From assembly GCF_000015265.1 (NCBI RefSeq), contig NC_008699.1, forward strand, positions 682,001 to 746,000: a stretch of 64,000 bases of DNA, written 5' to 3'. Source of the DNA: Nocardioides sp. JS614. Its GTDB lineage: Bacteria; Actinomycetota; Actinomycetes; Propionibacteriales; Nocardioidaceae. A program made the position numbers and the translations under genes. How positions within the stretch are numbered: the stretch's first letter is position 1; the number at the start of each line of letters is the position of its first letter. Below the pieces are notes generated by a model. That model was not told the DNA's origin, ran no database searches, and was given only the letters and a program-made list of their open reading frames with translations. This document shows positions 8,319-16,913 of this stretch, piece by piece.

Positions 8319-9260
8319 TCAGGTGTGCCCGGGGACGCCCAGCTCGCCGGTGTAGAACGGGGAGTCCTTGCGGGAGAGCAGGTCGCGCCGCTGCTCGTGC
8401 GTCAGTGCCTCGACCTGGGCGCGCACGTCGGCAGGGTAGCCGCTCACCTCGGGTGCCTCGTCGACCGGCACGACCGTGTGGACGACCCGGTCGTCGTACA
8501 GGTGCACCATCGTCATCGCCTGGTGCCCGTTCACGCCCGAGACGAACCGCTCGAGCGGCGCGGGGTCGGACGTGTAGCAGGTCGCGGAGGCGACCGAGAC
8601 CGGGATGCCGGCGAACGTGGAGTACGTCGAGTAGTGGAAGTGCCCGCCGAGGATGCAGCGCACGTCGGTGCCGCCGAGCACGTCGGCGAGCCGGTGCTGG
8701 TCGAGCAGCTCGATGATCTCGGCGGCCGGCATCATCGGGATCGGGATCGGTGGGTGGTGCAGGGCCAGCAGCGTGCCGTGCGGCGCCGGGGTGGCGAGCA
8801 CCTCCGCCAACCAGGCCAGCTGGTCGTCGGCGAGCTCGCCGTGGTGGTAGCCGGGGACGCTGGTGTCCAGCGCTACGATCCGCAGCCCAGCGACCTCGTG
8901 CACGCGGTCCTGCGGCGCATCCGCGTCGGCGCCCTCGACGCCGAACAGCCCGCGCGCGTACGGCGCCCGCTCGTCGTGGTTGCCCATCACCCAGACGACC
9001 GCCGCCCCCATCTCGGCGGCCGCGGGCTCGACGAGCTCGCGCAGGCGGGAGTACGCCGCCGGCTCGGCCTTGTCGGCGAGGTCGCCGGTGAACACCAGCG
9101 CGTGCGGCGGGGTCTCCAGCCGCGAGAGCCGGGTCAGCGCGAGGCGAAGGCCCGCCTCGGTGTCGATGACGCCGTACTGCCGGGCGCCGCCGGCGAGCAG
9201 GTGTGGGTCGCTGAGATGGGCGACCACGTGGCGAGGTGCGGGGTACTGGCCGAGCTGCAC
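8319..9260 (-). CDS. CpdA-like metallophosphoesterase (probable cyclic nucleotide phosphodiesterase)
   Basis: A 313-residue calcineurin-like phosphoesterase. All metal-binding blocks are visible: LSDPHLLAG near residue 16, GDLADK near 59, GNHDERAPY near 92, the ALHHPP block and GGHFHYSTYS near 205. This set and length fit 3-prime,5-prime-cyclic nucleotide phosphodiesterases of the CpdA type, although other phosphodiester substrates are possible. The GTG start lies 6 bases after TAGCGT (9267-9272), implying a leaderless message; that box overlaps the stop of the degraded gene upstream. Confidence 0.87.
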   Translation of the reverse strand: MQLGQYPAPRHVVAHLSDPHLLAGGARQYGVIDTEAGLRLALTRLSRLETPPHALVFTGDLADKAEPAAYSRLRELVEPAAAEMGAAVVWVMGNHDERAPYARGLFGVEGADADAPQDRVHEVAGLRIVALDTSVPGYHHGELADDQLAWLAEVLATPAPHGTLLALHHPPIPIPMMPAAEIIELLDQHRLADVLGGTDVRCILGGHFHYSTYSTFAGIPVSVASATCYTSDPAPLERFVSGVNGHQAMTMVHLYDDRVVHTVVPVDEAPEVSGYPADVRAQVEALTHEQRRDLLSRKDSPFYTGELGVPGHT

Positions 9261-9269
9261 GCGGCCACG

Positions 9270-9555
9270 CTACCGGCGGCGGGTGAGCTGGAAGACGGGG
9301 ATGACCCGGTCGGTCCGCTCCTCGTACCTCCCGAAGTTCGGCCAGGTCCGCAGCATCACCTGCCACAGCTCGGCCCGCTCGGCACCGGTCGCCTCGCGCA
9401 CGTCGACGCCCACCCGCTCGCCGCCGTACCCGATCTCGGCCGCGCCCGCCGCTGACCCGCTGGATGGTGCGGTCGACGGTGACGGTCTGCGGCAGCAGCC
9501 TCGGCAGTCACGAGATCGCGCCGATCCGGACGGCGAGCCGGGTGAACGGGCCCAT
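9270..9555 (-). pseudogene. degraded deazaflavin (F420)-dependent nitroreductase gene
   Basis: On the minus strand the ATG at 9555 opens MGPFTRLAVRIGAIS, then an in-frame TGA occurs where this family has tryptophan, followed by LPRLLPQTVTVDRTIQRVSG. The frame then shifts directly to YGGERVGVDVREATG, ending with a typical family C-terminus (YEERTDRVIPVFQLT) and TAG at 9270-9272. The middle, about 50-60 codons, is missing. So the gene carries a nonsense codon and an internal deletion with frameshift. The N- and C-terminal parts match the small nitroreductase family of deazaflavin-dependent oxidoreductases, about 145 residues when intact. Confidence 0.8.
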
Positions 9556-9598
9556 GGCGGGGACCCTCACCCGCGGTCAGCCCCGGTCAGCCCCCCGA

Positions 9599-11053
9599 TC
9601 AGCCCCCGATCAGGAGCGTTCGCAGCGCGTCGTCGACGGTCGATGCGGTGACCGCGGCGGCCACGTGCGCGTCCGGCCGCACCACCCACACCTCGTCGGG
9701 CAGCAGGCCCAGCTCGTCGGCCGTTGCGGCGGGCACGCCGAGGCCGGTGCAGGGGACCGGCAGGTCCGGCGCGGGGACCGGGTCGCGGGCGAGCAGCAGC
9801 AGCCCGCACCGGGCGAGCTCGCGCAGCCGGACGCCGTCGACCGCCAGGTCGGGCAGGATCGCGCCGACGGCCGGGTGCGGGCTCGCGCCGTACCGGAACG
9901 GTGCGTAGAGCCGGCCCGAGTCGATCTGGGCGCGGGCCTCCACCTCGGTGACCGCGCGCTCGAGCACCGCGCGCCGGTGCGCCCAGCCCGCGTCCGACTG
10001 GGGGACCAGGAAGTCCATGGTGCGGGTGGTGATCGCGAGGTTGTCCAGCGCGGCCGCGCGGCGCTCGACGTCGTACGCCGGCGTCAGGTCGCGGCCCCAG
10101 CCGTGCAGCTCGAACGCGATCCGCCAGGCGGCGTTCTCGGCGTCCGCGACGCCGGAGTTCAGCCCGCGCGCGCCGAACGGCGCCACGAGGTGGGCGCAGT
10201 CGCCGGCGAGCAGCACCCGGCCGGCGCCCATCCTCGTCGCGCACCGGGAGTGGAACCGGTAGACGGTGCACCACGCGACGTCGTACTCCCGGTCGCCGAC
10301 GATCCGCCGGATCCGGCGGTCGAGGTCGCCGCTCGACTGCTCCCGCTCGAGGTCGAACCCCGGTGCCACCTGCCAGTCGATGCGGTACGTCGAGTCCGGG
10401 CACGGGTGCATCAGCACCTGGCGGCCCGGGTTCCAGGCCGGGTCGAAGTAGAAGCGCCGCTCGAGCTCGCGGTCGGGCAGCTCGCAGCGGATGTCGCAGA
10501 TCAGGAACTCGTCCTCGAAGCTGCGGCCCGCGAAGTCGGCGCCGACGGCCCGTCGCGCCAGCTCGCCGTGTGCGCCGGCGCAGGCCACGACGTACGGCGT
10601 CTCGACCGGGCCCCGCGCGGTCTCGACCCGCGCGCGGTCGCGGTCCTGGACGATCCCGGTGACGGCCGTGCCCCACCGGACCTCGACCAGCGGCTGGTCC
10701 GCGATCCGCTCGTCGAGCAGCTGCTCCACCCGCGCCTGCCCGACGTTCACCCACGGCGGGAACGGGCTGCTGCCGCTGTCCGCGAACGCGACGTGGAACA
10801 GCTCGTGCTCGCGGTAGTAGGTGCGCGCCACCCGCCAGGTGACGCCCTCGTCCGCGATCGCGCGCCCGGCGCCGACCGAGTCCCAGATGTCCAGGGTCTC
10901 GCGCTGCTGGCAGATCGAGCGGGAGCCGGCCGGCGTGCGCCCGTGCTGGGCGTCGAGCACGATCGTCGGGATGCCCCAGCGAGCCAGGAGCAGCGCGGTC
11001 GTCTGGCCGACCGGCCCGTTCCCGACGACGACCACCGGTGGTCCGCCGTACAT
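9599..11053 (-). CDS. FAD-dependent aromatic monooxygenase (PheA/TfdB/MhpA family)
   Basis: A 484-residue flavoprotein hydroxylase. The FAD motif GNGPVGQTTALLLARWG is at residues 11-27 and the second FAD signature RVLLAGDCAHLVAPFGARG is near residue 287; the C-terminal thioredoxin-like part is short, as in MhpA-like enzymes. Such enzymes hydroxylate phenolic or polyketide rings with NAD(P)H and O2. The substrate is unknown, and the nearest aromatic pathway is the homogentisate cluster 2 kb away. ATG at 11053, with TAGCGT 6 bases upstream, suggests a leaderless transcript. Confidence 0.85.
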   Translation of the reverse strand: MYGGPPVVVVGNGPVGQTTALLLARWGIPTIVLDAQHGRTPAGSRSICQQRETLDIWDSVGAGRAIADEGVTWRVARTYYREHELFHVAFADSGSSPFPPWVNVGQARVEQLLDERIADQPLVEVRWGTAVTGIVQDRDRARVETARGPVETPYVVACAGAHGELARRAVGADFAGRSFEDEFLICDIRCELPDRELERRFYFDPAWNPGRQVLMHPCPDSTYRIDWQVAPGFDLEREQSSGDLDRRIRRIVGDREYDVAWCTVYRFHSRCATRMGAGRVLLAGDCAHLVAPFGARGLNSGVADAENAAWRIAFELHGWGRDLTPAYDVERRAAALDNLAITTRTMDFLVPQSDAGWAHRRAVLERAVTEVEARAQIDSGRLYAPFRYGASPHPAVGAILPDLAVDGVRLRELARCGLLLLARDPVPAPDLPVPCTGLGVPAATADELGLLPDEVWVVRPDAHVAAAVTASTVDDALRTLLIGG

Positions 11054-11163
11054 GGGGGCACGCTAGACCGGCGACGCCGCGCCCGTCCCGGGTACGCCGC
11101 AACGTCCCTCGCCGTTCAACCCGACGTCGGGTCGCGGTCGGATCGGCTGCCTACCGTTCGCTC

Positions 11164-12732
11164 GTGCTGACTCGTGGGTTCGTGGGCAGTGTGCTGGTCC
11201 TGCTGGGCGGGCTGGTCGTGTCCACGCTGCCGCGGTCGACCTGGCTGATGGGCCACGACCTGCTGGTCGACCTGCGCGGTGCCGAGGCCGGTCGGATGGC
11301 CGGGCTGGCGGTCGTGCTGCTCGGTCTCGGGCTGCTCGCCGCCGCCTGGCTGTCGCTGTGCCGGCACGTCGCGGTCGCGCAGGGCGAGGAGCGCGAGGAC
11401 GCGGTCTACCTGGTGCGGCACGCCGCCGTCGTGTGGAGTGCGCCGTTGGTGCTGGCGCCGCCGCTGTTCTCCCGCGACGGCTGGTCCTACGCCGCCCAGG
11501 GGATGCTCGCCCACGTCGGCATCTCGCCGTACGAGTACGGGCCAGGCGTGCTCGCCGGACTGCCGGTCGCCGAGGCCGTGGACCCGCGCTGGATGACGAC
11601 GGTGACGCCGTACGGCCCGGTGCCCGTGGCCGTCGGCGAGCTCGCCGCCGGCGTCACCGGCAACCCCTGGGTGCTCGTGGTCGCGCACCGCCTGGTGGCG
11701 CTCGTCGGCCTGGCGCTGCTGGCCTGGGCGGTGCCGCGGCTCGCGCAGTGGAGCGGCCTCGACCCGGCGCTGGCGTCGGCGGTCGTGCTCGCCTCACCAC
11801 TGATGATCGCCAACGGCGTCGGCGGTCTGCACAACGACCTGTTGATGGTCGGGCTGATGGCGGCCGCGCTGGTCGCCGCCGTCGAGCGGGGGTGGGTGGC
11901 CGGCGCGCTGCTCGGCGGGCTCGCGGCGGCCGTGAAGCTGCCGGGCGGCCTGGTCTGCGTGGGCGTGGCCCTCGTGGGCCTGCCGCTCACCGCGTCGTTC
12001 GCGGCACGGGTACGCCGGCTCGCCGTGGTCGGCCTGGCCGCCGTCGGGACGCTCCTCGGGCTCGGCGTCGCGAGCGGCCTGGGCAGCGGGTGGGTGCACG
12101 GCCTCGCCGTCCCCGCCACCGTCAACACCCCGCTGTCGGTCACGACGCTGGTCGGCGGCCTGCTCGACCGGTTGGCGTGGCTGCTCGGGCTCGGCCTCGC
12201 GCCGGCGACGTTCCTCGGCCTCGTCCGCCAGCTCGGCACGGCGGCCATGCTGGTCACGGTGCTCGTGGTCGCCCTGCGCTGGCGCACGGGGGACCGGGCC
12301 GGGGCCGTCCAGGCGGTCGCACTCGTCGTCGCGACCACCGTGCTGCTCAGCCCGGTCGTGCACCTGTGGTACCTGCTGTGGGTGGTGCCGTTCGTCGCCA
12401 CCCTGCGCCTGTCCCGGGTCGCGACGGCCGGACTGCTCGCGGCCTCGACCGGCTTCGGCCTGGTGGCGCCGATGGACTCCTCCCTGCACGGCGCCTACTA
12501 CGCGATCGTGCTGGGCAGCATGCTGGTCGCGATGCTGGTGCCGCTGCTCCTGCTGACCCGCCGCTCACGAGCCCGGATCGAGCGGATCGTGTCGGCGGAG
12601 TGGATCCCCGCTGCGGGGTCGGTCGCGGGGGTGGCGGTGGAGCCGGAGCCCGCTCAGGTGCGTGCGGGCGCGATGACCCCGGCCACCTCACCGAGCGTGA
12701 TCCGGCCGCCGGACGTGCCGGGTGCGGCGTAG
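11164..12732 (+). CDS. MptB-like polyprenol-phosphomannose mannosyltransferase, integral membrane
   Basis: A 522-residue protein with about 12 hydrophobic segments. It resembles the actinobacterial alpha-1,6-mannosyltransferases MptA/MptB, which use polyprenyl-phosphomannose: note LFSRDGWSYAAQGMLAHVGISPYEYG in an extracellular loop (near residues 102-130) and LHNDLLMVGLMAA. The frame extends upstream, but GTG at 11164 follows TACCGT by 6 bases and begins a credible first membrane helix. Its 3-prime end overlaps the convergent fumarylacetoacetase gene by 79 bp, an unusually long tail-to-tail overlap. The acceptor glycan is not predictable. Confidence 0.82.
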   Translation: MLTRGFVGSVLVLLGGLVVSTLPRSTWLMGHDLLVDLRGAEAGRMAGLAVVLLGLGLLAAAWLSLCRHVAVAQGEEREDAVYLVRHAAVVWSAPLVLAPPLFSRDGWSYAAQGMLAHVGISPYEYGPGVLAGLPVAEAVDPRWMTTVTPYGPVPVAVGELAAGVTGNPWVLVVAHRLVALVGLALLAWAVPRLAQWSGLDPALASAVVLASPLMIANGVGGLHNDLLMVGLMAAALVAAVERGWVAGALLGGLAAAVKLPGGLVCVGVALVGLPLTASFAARVRRLAVVGLAAVGTLLGLGVASGLGSGWVHGLAVPATVNTPLSVTTLVGGLLDRLAWLLGLGLAPATFLGLVRQLGTAAMLVTVLVVALRWRTGDRAGAVQAVALVVATTVLLSPVVHLWYLLWVVPFVATLRLSRVATAGLLAASTGFGLVAPMDSSLHGAYYAIVLGSMLVAMLVPLLLLTRRSRARIERIVSAEWIPAAGSVAGVAVEPEPAQVRAGAMTPATSPSVIRPPDVPGAA

Positions 12733-13829
12733 CGGAGCACGACCTCGTCGCCGTCGTCGAGGAACGCGTCGTCGGCGCCCCAGCCCAGCTCCAGCAGTGA
12801 GCCGCGCTGGTCCGGCTCCGGGCCGCTGATGGTGCCCGACGCGTAGAGGTCGCCGGTGCGCAGGCTCGCTCCGTTCACCGTGAGATGGGCGAGCAGCTGC
12901 GCCGGCGACCAGTACATCGTGCGGTAGGGCGGCCGGCTGACGACCTCGCCGTTGACGACCACCTCGACGTCGATGTCGAGCCCCCGGGTGGCGCCGGGGC
13001 CCAGGTAGGGCAACGGCTCCGGGTCCTGGCCGGGCAGGTCGACCCACGCCGCGTCGAGCGCCTCGAGCGGCGTCACCCACTGGGACACCGAGGTCGCGAA
13101 GGACTTGCCGAGGAACGGCCCCAGGGGTACGTACTCCCAGGCCTGGATGTCGCGCGCCGACCAGTCGTTGAGGCCGACCACGCCGAACACGTGGTCGGCG
13201 AACGCGTCGTACCGCACCGGAGTCCCGAGCTCGGACGGCGTGCCGACCACGAAGCCGAGCTCGGCCTCGATGTCGAGCCGTGTCGAGGGGCCGTACGTCG
13301 GGCCTGCGTCGCCGCGCCGCTGCCCGCACGGGCGGACGACGGGGGTGCCGGACGCGACCACCGTGCCGGCGCGACCGTGGTAGCCGACCGGCAGGTGCTT
13401 CCAGTTCGGCAGCAAGGGCTCGGCGTCGGGGCGGAAGATCCGGCCGACGTTGGAGGCGTGGTGCTCGCTCGCGTAGAAGTCGACGTAGTCGGCCACCTCG
13501 ACCGGCAGGTGCAGGGCGACCTCTGCGAGCGGGACCAGGTGCGGCTCGACCAGGTCGCGCTCGGCCTCGTCGCTGAGCAGCCCGGTGACCCAGGCGCGCA
13601 CCGACTCGCGGACCCGGCGCCCTTCCGCCATCAGCGCGTTCAGCGAGCGCTCCTCGAGGACGCGGTGGACGTCGAGCATCTCGGCGGCGGCGACCGGTGC
13701 CAGGTCGAGCACCTGGTCGCCGATGCGGACGCCGACCCGCGGCTCCTCCCCGGCGCGGGAGAACACGCCGTACGGCAGGTGGTCGACGTCGAACCCGGAG
13801 CCGGCCGCGCCGGGGACCCAGGTCCTCAC
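12654..13829 (-). CDS. fahA: fumarylacetoacetase
   Basis: A 391-residue fumarylacetoacetate hydrolase, the last step of tyrosine/homogentisate breakdown, giving fumarate and acetoacetate. It has the N-terminal SH3-like domain (FSRAGEEPRVGVRIGDQVLDL) and the catalytic domain with DFYASEHHASNVGRIFR, NWKHLPVGYHGRAGTVV, LDIEAELGFVVG, LNDWSARDIQAWEYVPLGPF and GDLYASGTISGPEP. The GTG at 13829 overlaps the stop of the upstream gene (GTGA), so the two are coupled. The homogentisate dioxygenase gene is divergent at 14778. Confidence 0.96.
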   Translation of the reverse strand: MRTWVPGAAGSGFDVDHLPYGVFSRAGEEPRVGVRIGDQVLDLAPVAAAEMLDVHRVLEERSLNALMAEGRRVRESVRAWVTGLLSDEAERDLVEPHLVPLAEVALHLPVEVADYVDFYASEHHASNVGRIFRPDAEPLLPNWKHLPVGYHGRAGTVVASGTPVVRPCGQRRGDAGPTYGPSTRLDIEAELGFVVGTPSELGTPVRYDAFADHVFGVVGLNDWSARDIQAWEYVPLGPFLGKSFATSVSQWVTPLEALDAAWVDLPGQDPEPLPYLGPGATRGLDIDVEVVVNGEVVSRPPYRTMYWSPAQLLAHLTVNGASLRTGDLYASGTISGPEPDQRGSLLELGWGADDAFLDDGDEVVLRYAAPGTSGGRITLGEVAGVIAPART

Positions 13830-14698
13830 GAGAGCTCCAGCAGGCCGAGCGCGACCAGGTCCTCGAACGGCTCGTCGATCGAGCACGACCCGAAGGAGGT
13901 GAACCAGCGCCGGGCACCCGCGAGGTCGAGGTCGCGAGCCTCGGCCGCCAGCCCGTCGCCGTCACGGCGCTCGAGGACCTCGACGACCTCCTCGGCCGAG
14001 GCGCCGTCGAACGCGAGCCGGGTCGCGACCAGGACGTTGAGGAAGCCGTGGTGCTCGAAGCCGCCCGACTCCGCCGGGCCGGTGTGCCGCACCGCGTGGT
14101 GGAGACCGGCGGTGCACTTGAACGGCGTCTCCCGGTCGAGCGCGGCGTCGATCCAGCGGGCCAGTGCATGCGCGTGCGGGAACGCGGTCGCATCGAGCCC
14201 TCCGGTGCGGAACTTGAGCCGGAACTCCTGCGCCGCGACCTCGTCCGCCGCGGCCAGCCAGCTCGCGGTCGAGCCGACGTGGGGGATCTCGACGAAGACC
14301 GGGACGTGGTCGTCGAGCTGGCCTTCGGCCCGGGCCGCATCGACGGCGGCGCCGACCCGGCGCGCCGCACCGAGGAGGTCGTCCGGGTCGCGCAGCGCGA
14401 GCTCGACCCCTTCGACGGCGACGTGCAGCTTGCGGGCGAGTGCGACGGTGCCGGCGACCTGCCCGGCGCCGCCGGTCACCACGACCGAGAGCGCGAGCGG
14501 CGTCGCCTTGAGCGCCGGCAGGTCGGTGTCGCGGACCACGAAGGTGCCGACCAGGTCGGCCCCGGGCTGCGCGCGGCGGGCCAGGTGCCGGGCGGTGGCC
14601 TCGGCCAGCGGCGCGTCTCCGGGCGGGAAGATCGCGGCGTCGTCGACGAGGCCGCGCCACGCGCCCCCGAGAGCAGGTGCAGGCGGTTGCGTTGACAC
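13826..14698 (-). CDS. conserved unknown in the homogentisate cluster
   Basis: A 290-residue protein of no family I can name. It has a soluble, alpha/beta-rich sequence with conserved-looking blocks: LVDDAAIFPPGDAPLAEA near the start, PVFVEIPHVGS, LKFRTGGLDATAFP, FKCTAGLHHAVRHTG and GFLNVLVATRLAFDGAS. The alternation of short hydrophobic strands and these polar loops suggests a TIM barrel, which is inference. It is coupled to fahA by a GTGA overlap and divergent from hmgA; no maleylacetoacetate isomerase gene is present nearby. The GTG at 14698 is chosen because TAGAGT (14706-14711) precedes it by 7 bases; an ATG at 14716 is possible. Confidence 0.8.
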   Translation of the reverse strand: MSTQPPAPALGGAWRGLVDDAAIFPPGDAPLAEATARHLARRAQPGADLVGTFVVRDTDLPALKATPLALSVVVTGGAGQVAGTVALARKLHVAVEGVELALRDPDDLLGAARRVGAAVDAARAEGQLDDHVPVFVEIPHVGSTASWLAAADEVAAQEFRLKFRTGGLDATAFPHAHALARWIDAALDRETPFKCTAGLHHAVRHTGPAESGGFEHHGFLNVLVATRLAFDGASAEEVVEVLERRDGDGLAAEARDLDLAGARRWFTSFGSCSIDEPFEDLVALGLLELS

Positions 14699-14727
14699 GG
14701 TGGCTACTCTAACCATGAGGCACATAG

Positions 14728-14743
14728 CGGACGAACCTGTCCG
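14728..14743. promoter_or_regulatory. short inverted repeat in the hmgA divergent control region
   Basis: Perfect inverted repeat CGGAC-GAACCT-GTCCG with 5-bp arms, located between the divergent hmgA and 13826-14698 genes, 35 bases before the hmgA ATG and upstream of the leaderless -10 of the other operon. The position suits an operator controlling both homogentisate operons. The arms are short, so chance cannot be excluded, and no dedicated regulator gene lies next to it. Confidence 0.35.
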
Positions 14744-14777
14744 ACTATCGGAGGCGACGTCGACGAACGGAGGCGGG

Positions 14778-15992
14778 ATGGCCCACTACCGACGGATCGG
14801 TGCGGTCCCGCCGAAGCGGCACACGCAGGCCCGCGACCCCGACGGCCGGCTCTACTACGAGGAGCTGATGGGCGAGGAGGGATTCTCCTCGGACTCGTCG
14901 CTGCTCTACCACCGCGGCGTGCCCTCCGCCATCGTCGCCGCGGAGCCGTGGGAGCTCCCGGACCAGAGCCGCACGCCCAACCACCCGCTCAAGCCGCGGC
15001 ACCTGCGGCTCCACGACCTCGAGACCGGCGGCGACGCCGTGACCAGCCGTCGGCTCGTGCTCGCCAACGCCGACGTGCGGATCTCCTACGTGGTCGCCGG
15101 GTCCGAGCCCTCCGCCTACTACCGCAACGCGATCGGCGACGAGTGCGTGTACGTCGAGTCCGGGGCCGGCGTGGTCGAGACCGTGTTCGGCGTGGTGGGC
15201 TACCGCGCCGGCGACTACGTCGTGATCCCGCGCGCGACCACGCACCGGTGGGTGCCGGCCCCTGGGTCCGAGGACCCGAGCCGGCTCTACGCGATCGAGG
15301 CGAACAGCCACATCGCCCCGCCCAAGCGCTACCTGTCCCGCTACGGCCAGCTGCTCGAGCACGCGCCGTACTGCGAGCGGGACCTGTACGGCCCGACCCA
15401 GCCGTTCACGGCCGACGGCGGCGACGTCGACGTCCTCGTCAAGCACCGGACCGGCGGCGGGATCGTCGGGACCCGGATGACCTACGCGACGCACCCCTTC
15501 GACGTGGTCGGTTGGGACGGCTGCCTGTACCCCTACACGCTCAACATCGAGGACTACATGCCGATCACCGGCAAGGTGCACCAGCCGCCACCGGTGCACC
15601 AGGTCTTCGAGGGGCACAACTTCGTGGTCTGCAACTTCCTGCCGCGCAAGGTCGACTACCACCCGCTCGCGATCCCGGTGCCGTACTACCACTCCAACGT
15701 CGACAGCGACGAGGTGATGTTCTACGTCGGCGGCGACTACGAGGCGCGCAAGGGCTCCGGCATCCGCATCGGGTCGATCTCGCTGCACCCCGGCGGACAC
15801 GCCCACGGGCCGCAGCCCTCGGCGATCGAGGCCTCGCTCGGGGTGGAGTACTTCGAGGAGTCGGCGGTCATGGTCGACACCTTCGCCCCCCTCGACCTCG
15901 GCGAGGCGGGCCTCGCGGTCGAGGACCCGGCGTACGCGTGGAGCTGGGCCGGGCGGGGGCCCGAGGACCCGCCGGTCTTCTCCAACTCGTGA
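14778..15992 (+). CDS. hmgA: homogentisate 1,2-dioxygenase
   Basis: A 404-residue cupin-fold, iron-dependent ring-cleavage enzyme converting homogentisate to maleylacetoacetate. The family blocks are present: YRNAIGDECVYVESG, VVIPRATTHRW, the C-terminal cupin VCNFLPRKVDYHPLAIPVPY with YHSNVDSDEVMFYVGGDY, and the iron ligands in ISLHPGGHAHGPQPSAIEAS. The frame is open for 1.9 kb upstream, but the ATG at 14778 with GGAGGCGGG before it gives the normal N-terminus MAHYRRIGAVPPKRHTQ. An aldo/keto reductase gene follows after 16 bp. Confidence 0.95.
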   Translation: MAHYRRIGAVPPKRHTQARDPDGRLYYEELMGEEGFSSDSSLLYHRGVPSAIVAAEPWELPDQSRTPNHPLKPRHLRLHDLETGGDAVTSRRLVLANADVRISYVVAGSEPSAYYRNAIGDECVYVESGAGVVETVFGVVGYRAGDYVVIPRATTHRWVPAPGSEDPSRLYAIEANSHIAPPKRYLSRYGQLLEHAPYCERDLYGPTQPFTADGGDVDVLVKHRTGGGIVGTRMTYATHPFDVVGWDGCLYPYTLNIEDYMPITGKVHQPPPVHQVFEGHNFVVCNFLPRKVDYHPLAIPVPYYHSNVDSDEVMFYVGGDYEARKGSGIRIGSISLHPGGHAHGPQPSAIEASLGVEYFEESAVMVDTFAPLDLGEAGLAVEDPAYAWSWAGRGPEDPPVFSNS

Positions 15993-16008
15993 GGTGCATA
16001 GTGGAGTC

Positions 16009-16875
16009 GTGGAGACCCGCAGGCTCGGTCGTCTCGAGCACCGCAGCACAGTCCTGATCTACGGGGCGGCGGCCCTCTCCGAGGTCACCCAGGACGTGGC
16101 GGACCGGTCGATCCAGGAGGCCCTCGACGGGGGCATCAACCACTTCGACGTCGCGGCCGACTACGGCGACGCCGAGCTCCGGCTCGGCCCGTGGTTGCCG
16201 CGGATCCGCGACCGGATCTTCCTGGCCACCAAGACCGGACGCCGGGACCGCGAGTCCGCCTGGCAGGAGATCAACCGATCGCTGGAGCGGCTCCAGACCG
16301 ACCACGTGGACCTGCTCCAGCTGCATGCCGTGGGCGACCTCGCCGACCTCGACCTCGCCACCGGGCCCGGCGGCGCCCTCGAGGCCGCGCTCCGGGCGCA
16401 GGAGGAGGGCCTGGTCGGGGCGGTCGGCATCACCGGGCACGGGGCCCAGGCGCCGGCGACCCATCTCGAGGCACTGCGCCGGCACCCGTTCGCGACCGTG
16501 CTGACCCCGCTCAACCCGGTGCTGTGGCGCGACGAGTCCTACCGCGCCGACTACCAGGCCCTGGTCGCGGAGGTACGCCGCCAGGACGCCGGCCTGATGA
16601 CGATCAAGACCGCGTCGCGCCGCAACTGGCCCGAGGGCGACGAGCACCGGTACTCGACCTGGTACGAGCCCTACGACGACCAGGCACGCATCACCGCCGC
16701 CGTGTCGTGGGTGCTCGCCCACGACGAGGTCACCGGGCTCGCGACGGCTGGCGACGTGCGCCTGCTCGGGATGTTCCTCGAGGCCGAGCGCACCCGGGTG
16801 GCCGCCGCCCAGGCGGAGCACCTCCTGGCCGGTGACCCCCGCTACTCCTCGCCGTTCGTGGCCATGCCGTTCTGA
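16009..16875 (+). CDS. aldo/keto reductase
   Basis: A 288-residue NAD(P)H-dependent oxidoreductase of the aldo/keto reductase superfamily. The TIM-barrel landmarks are a catalytic-type DVAADYGDAELRLG (Asp and Tyr), FLATKTGRRDR (Lys), and VDLLQLHAVG. The usual histidine follows in QLHA. It is related to uncharacterised actinobacterial members rather than to a named enzyme. GTG at 16009 follows CATAGT by 6 bases, so it may have its own leaderless transcript despite lying 16 bp after hmgA. A role in tyrosine metabolism is possible but unproven. Confidence 0.82.
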   Translation: METRRLGRLEHRSTVLIYGAAALSEVTQDVADRSIQEALDGGINHFDVAADYGDAELRLGPWLPRIRDRIFLATKTGRRDRESAWQEINRSLERLQTDHVDLLQLHAVGDLADLDLATGPGGALEAALRAQEEGLVGAVGITGHGAQAPATHLEALRRHPFATVLTPLNPVLWRDESYRADYQALVAEVRRQDAGLMTIKTASRRNWPEGDEHRYSTWYEPYDDQARITAAVSWVLAHDEVTGLATAGDVRLLGMFLEAERTRVAAAQAEHLLAGDPRYSSPFVAMPF

Positions 16876-16913
16876 GCCGACCGGGCGGGCGGCGGTGTTG
16901 CGACCGGTGCTCG

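Noticed and set aside
14692..14710. TTGACA near the hmgA region as a -35 box
   Set aside because: The next -10-like sequence is only 7-12 bases away on the plus strand; no correct spacing.
12885..14777. N-terminal 630 codons of the long frame containing hmgA
   Set aside because: This part is antisense to fahA and its partner; hmgA has a proper ribosome site and N-terminus at 14778.
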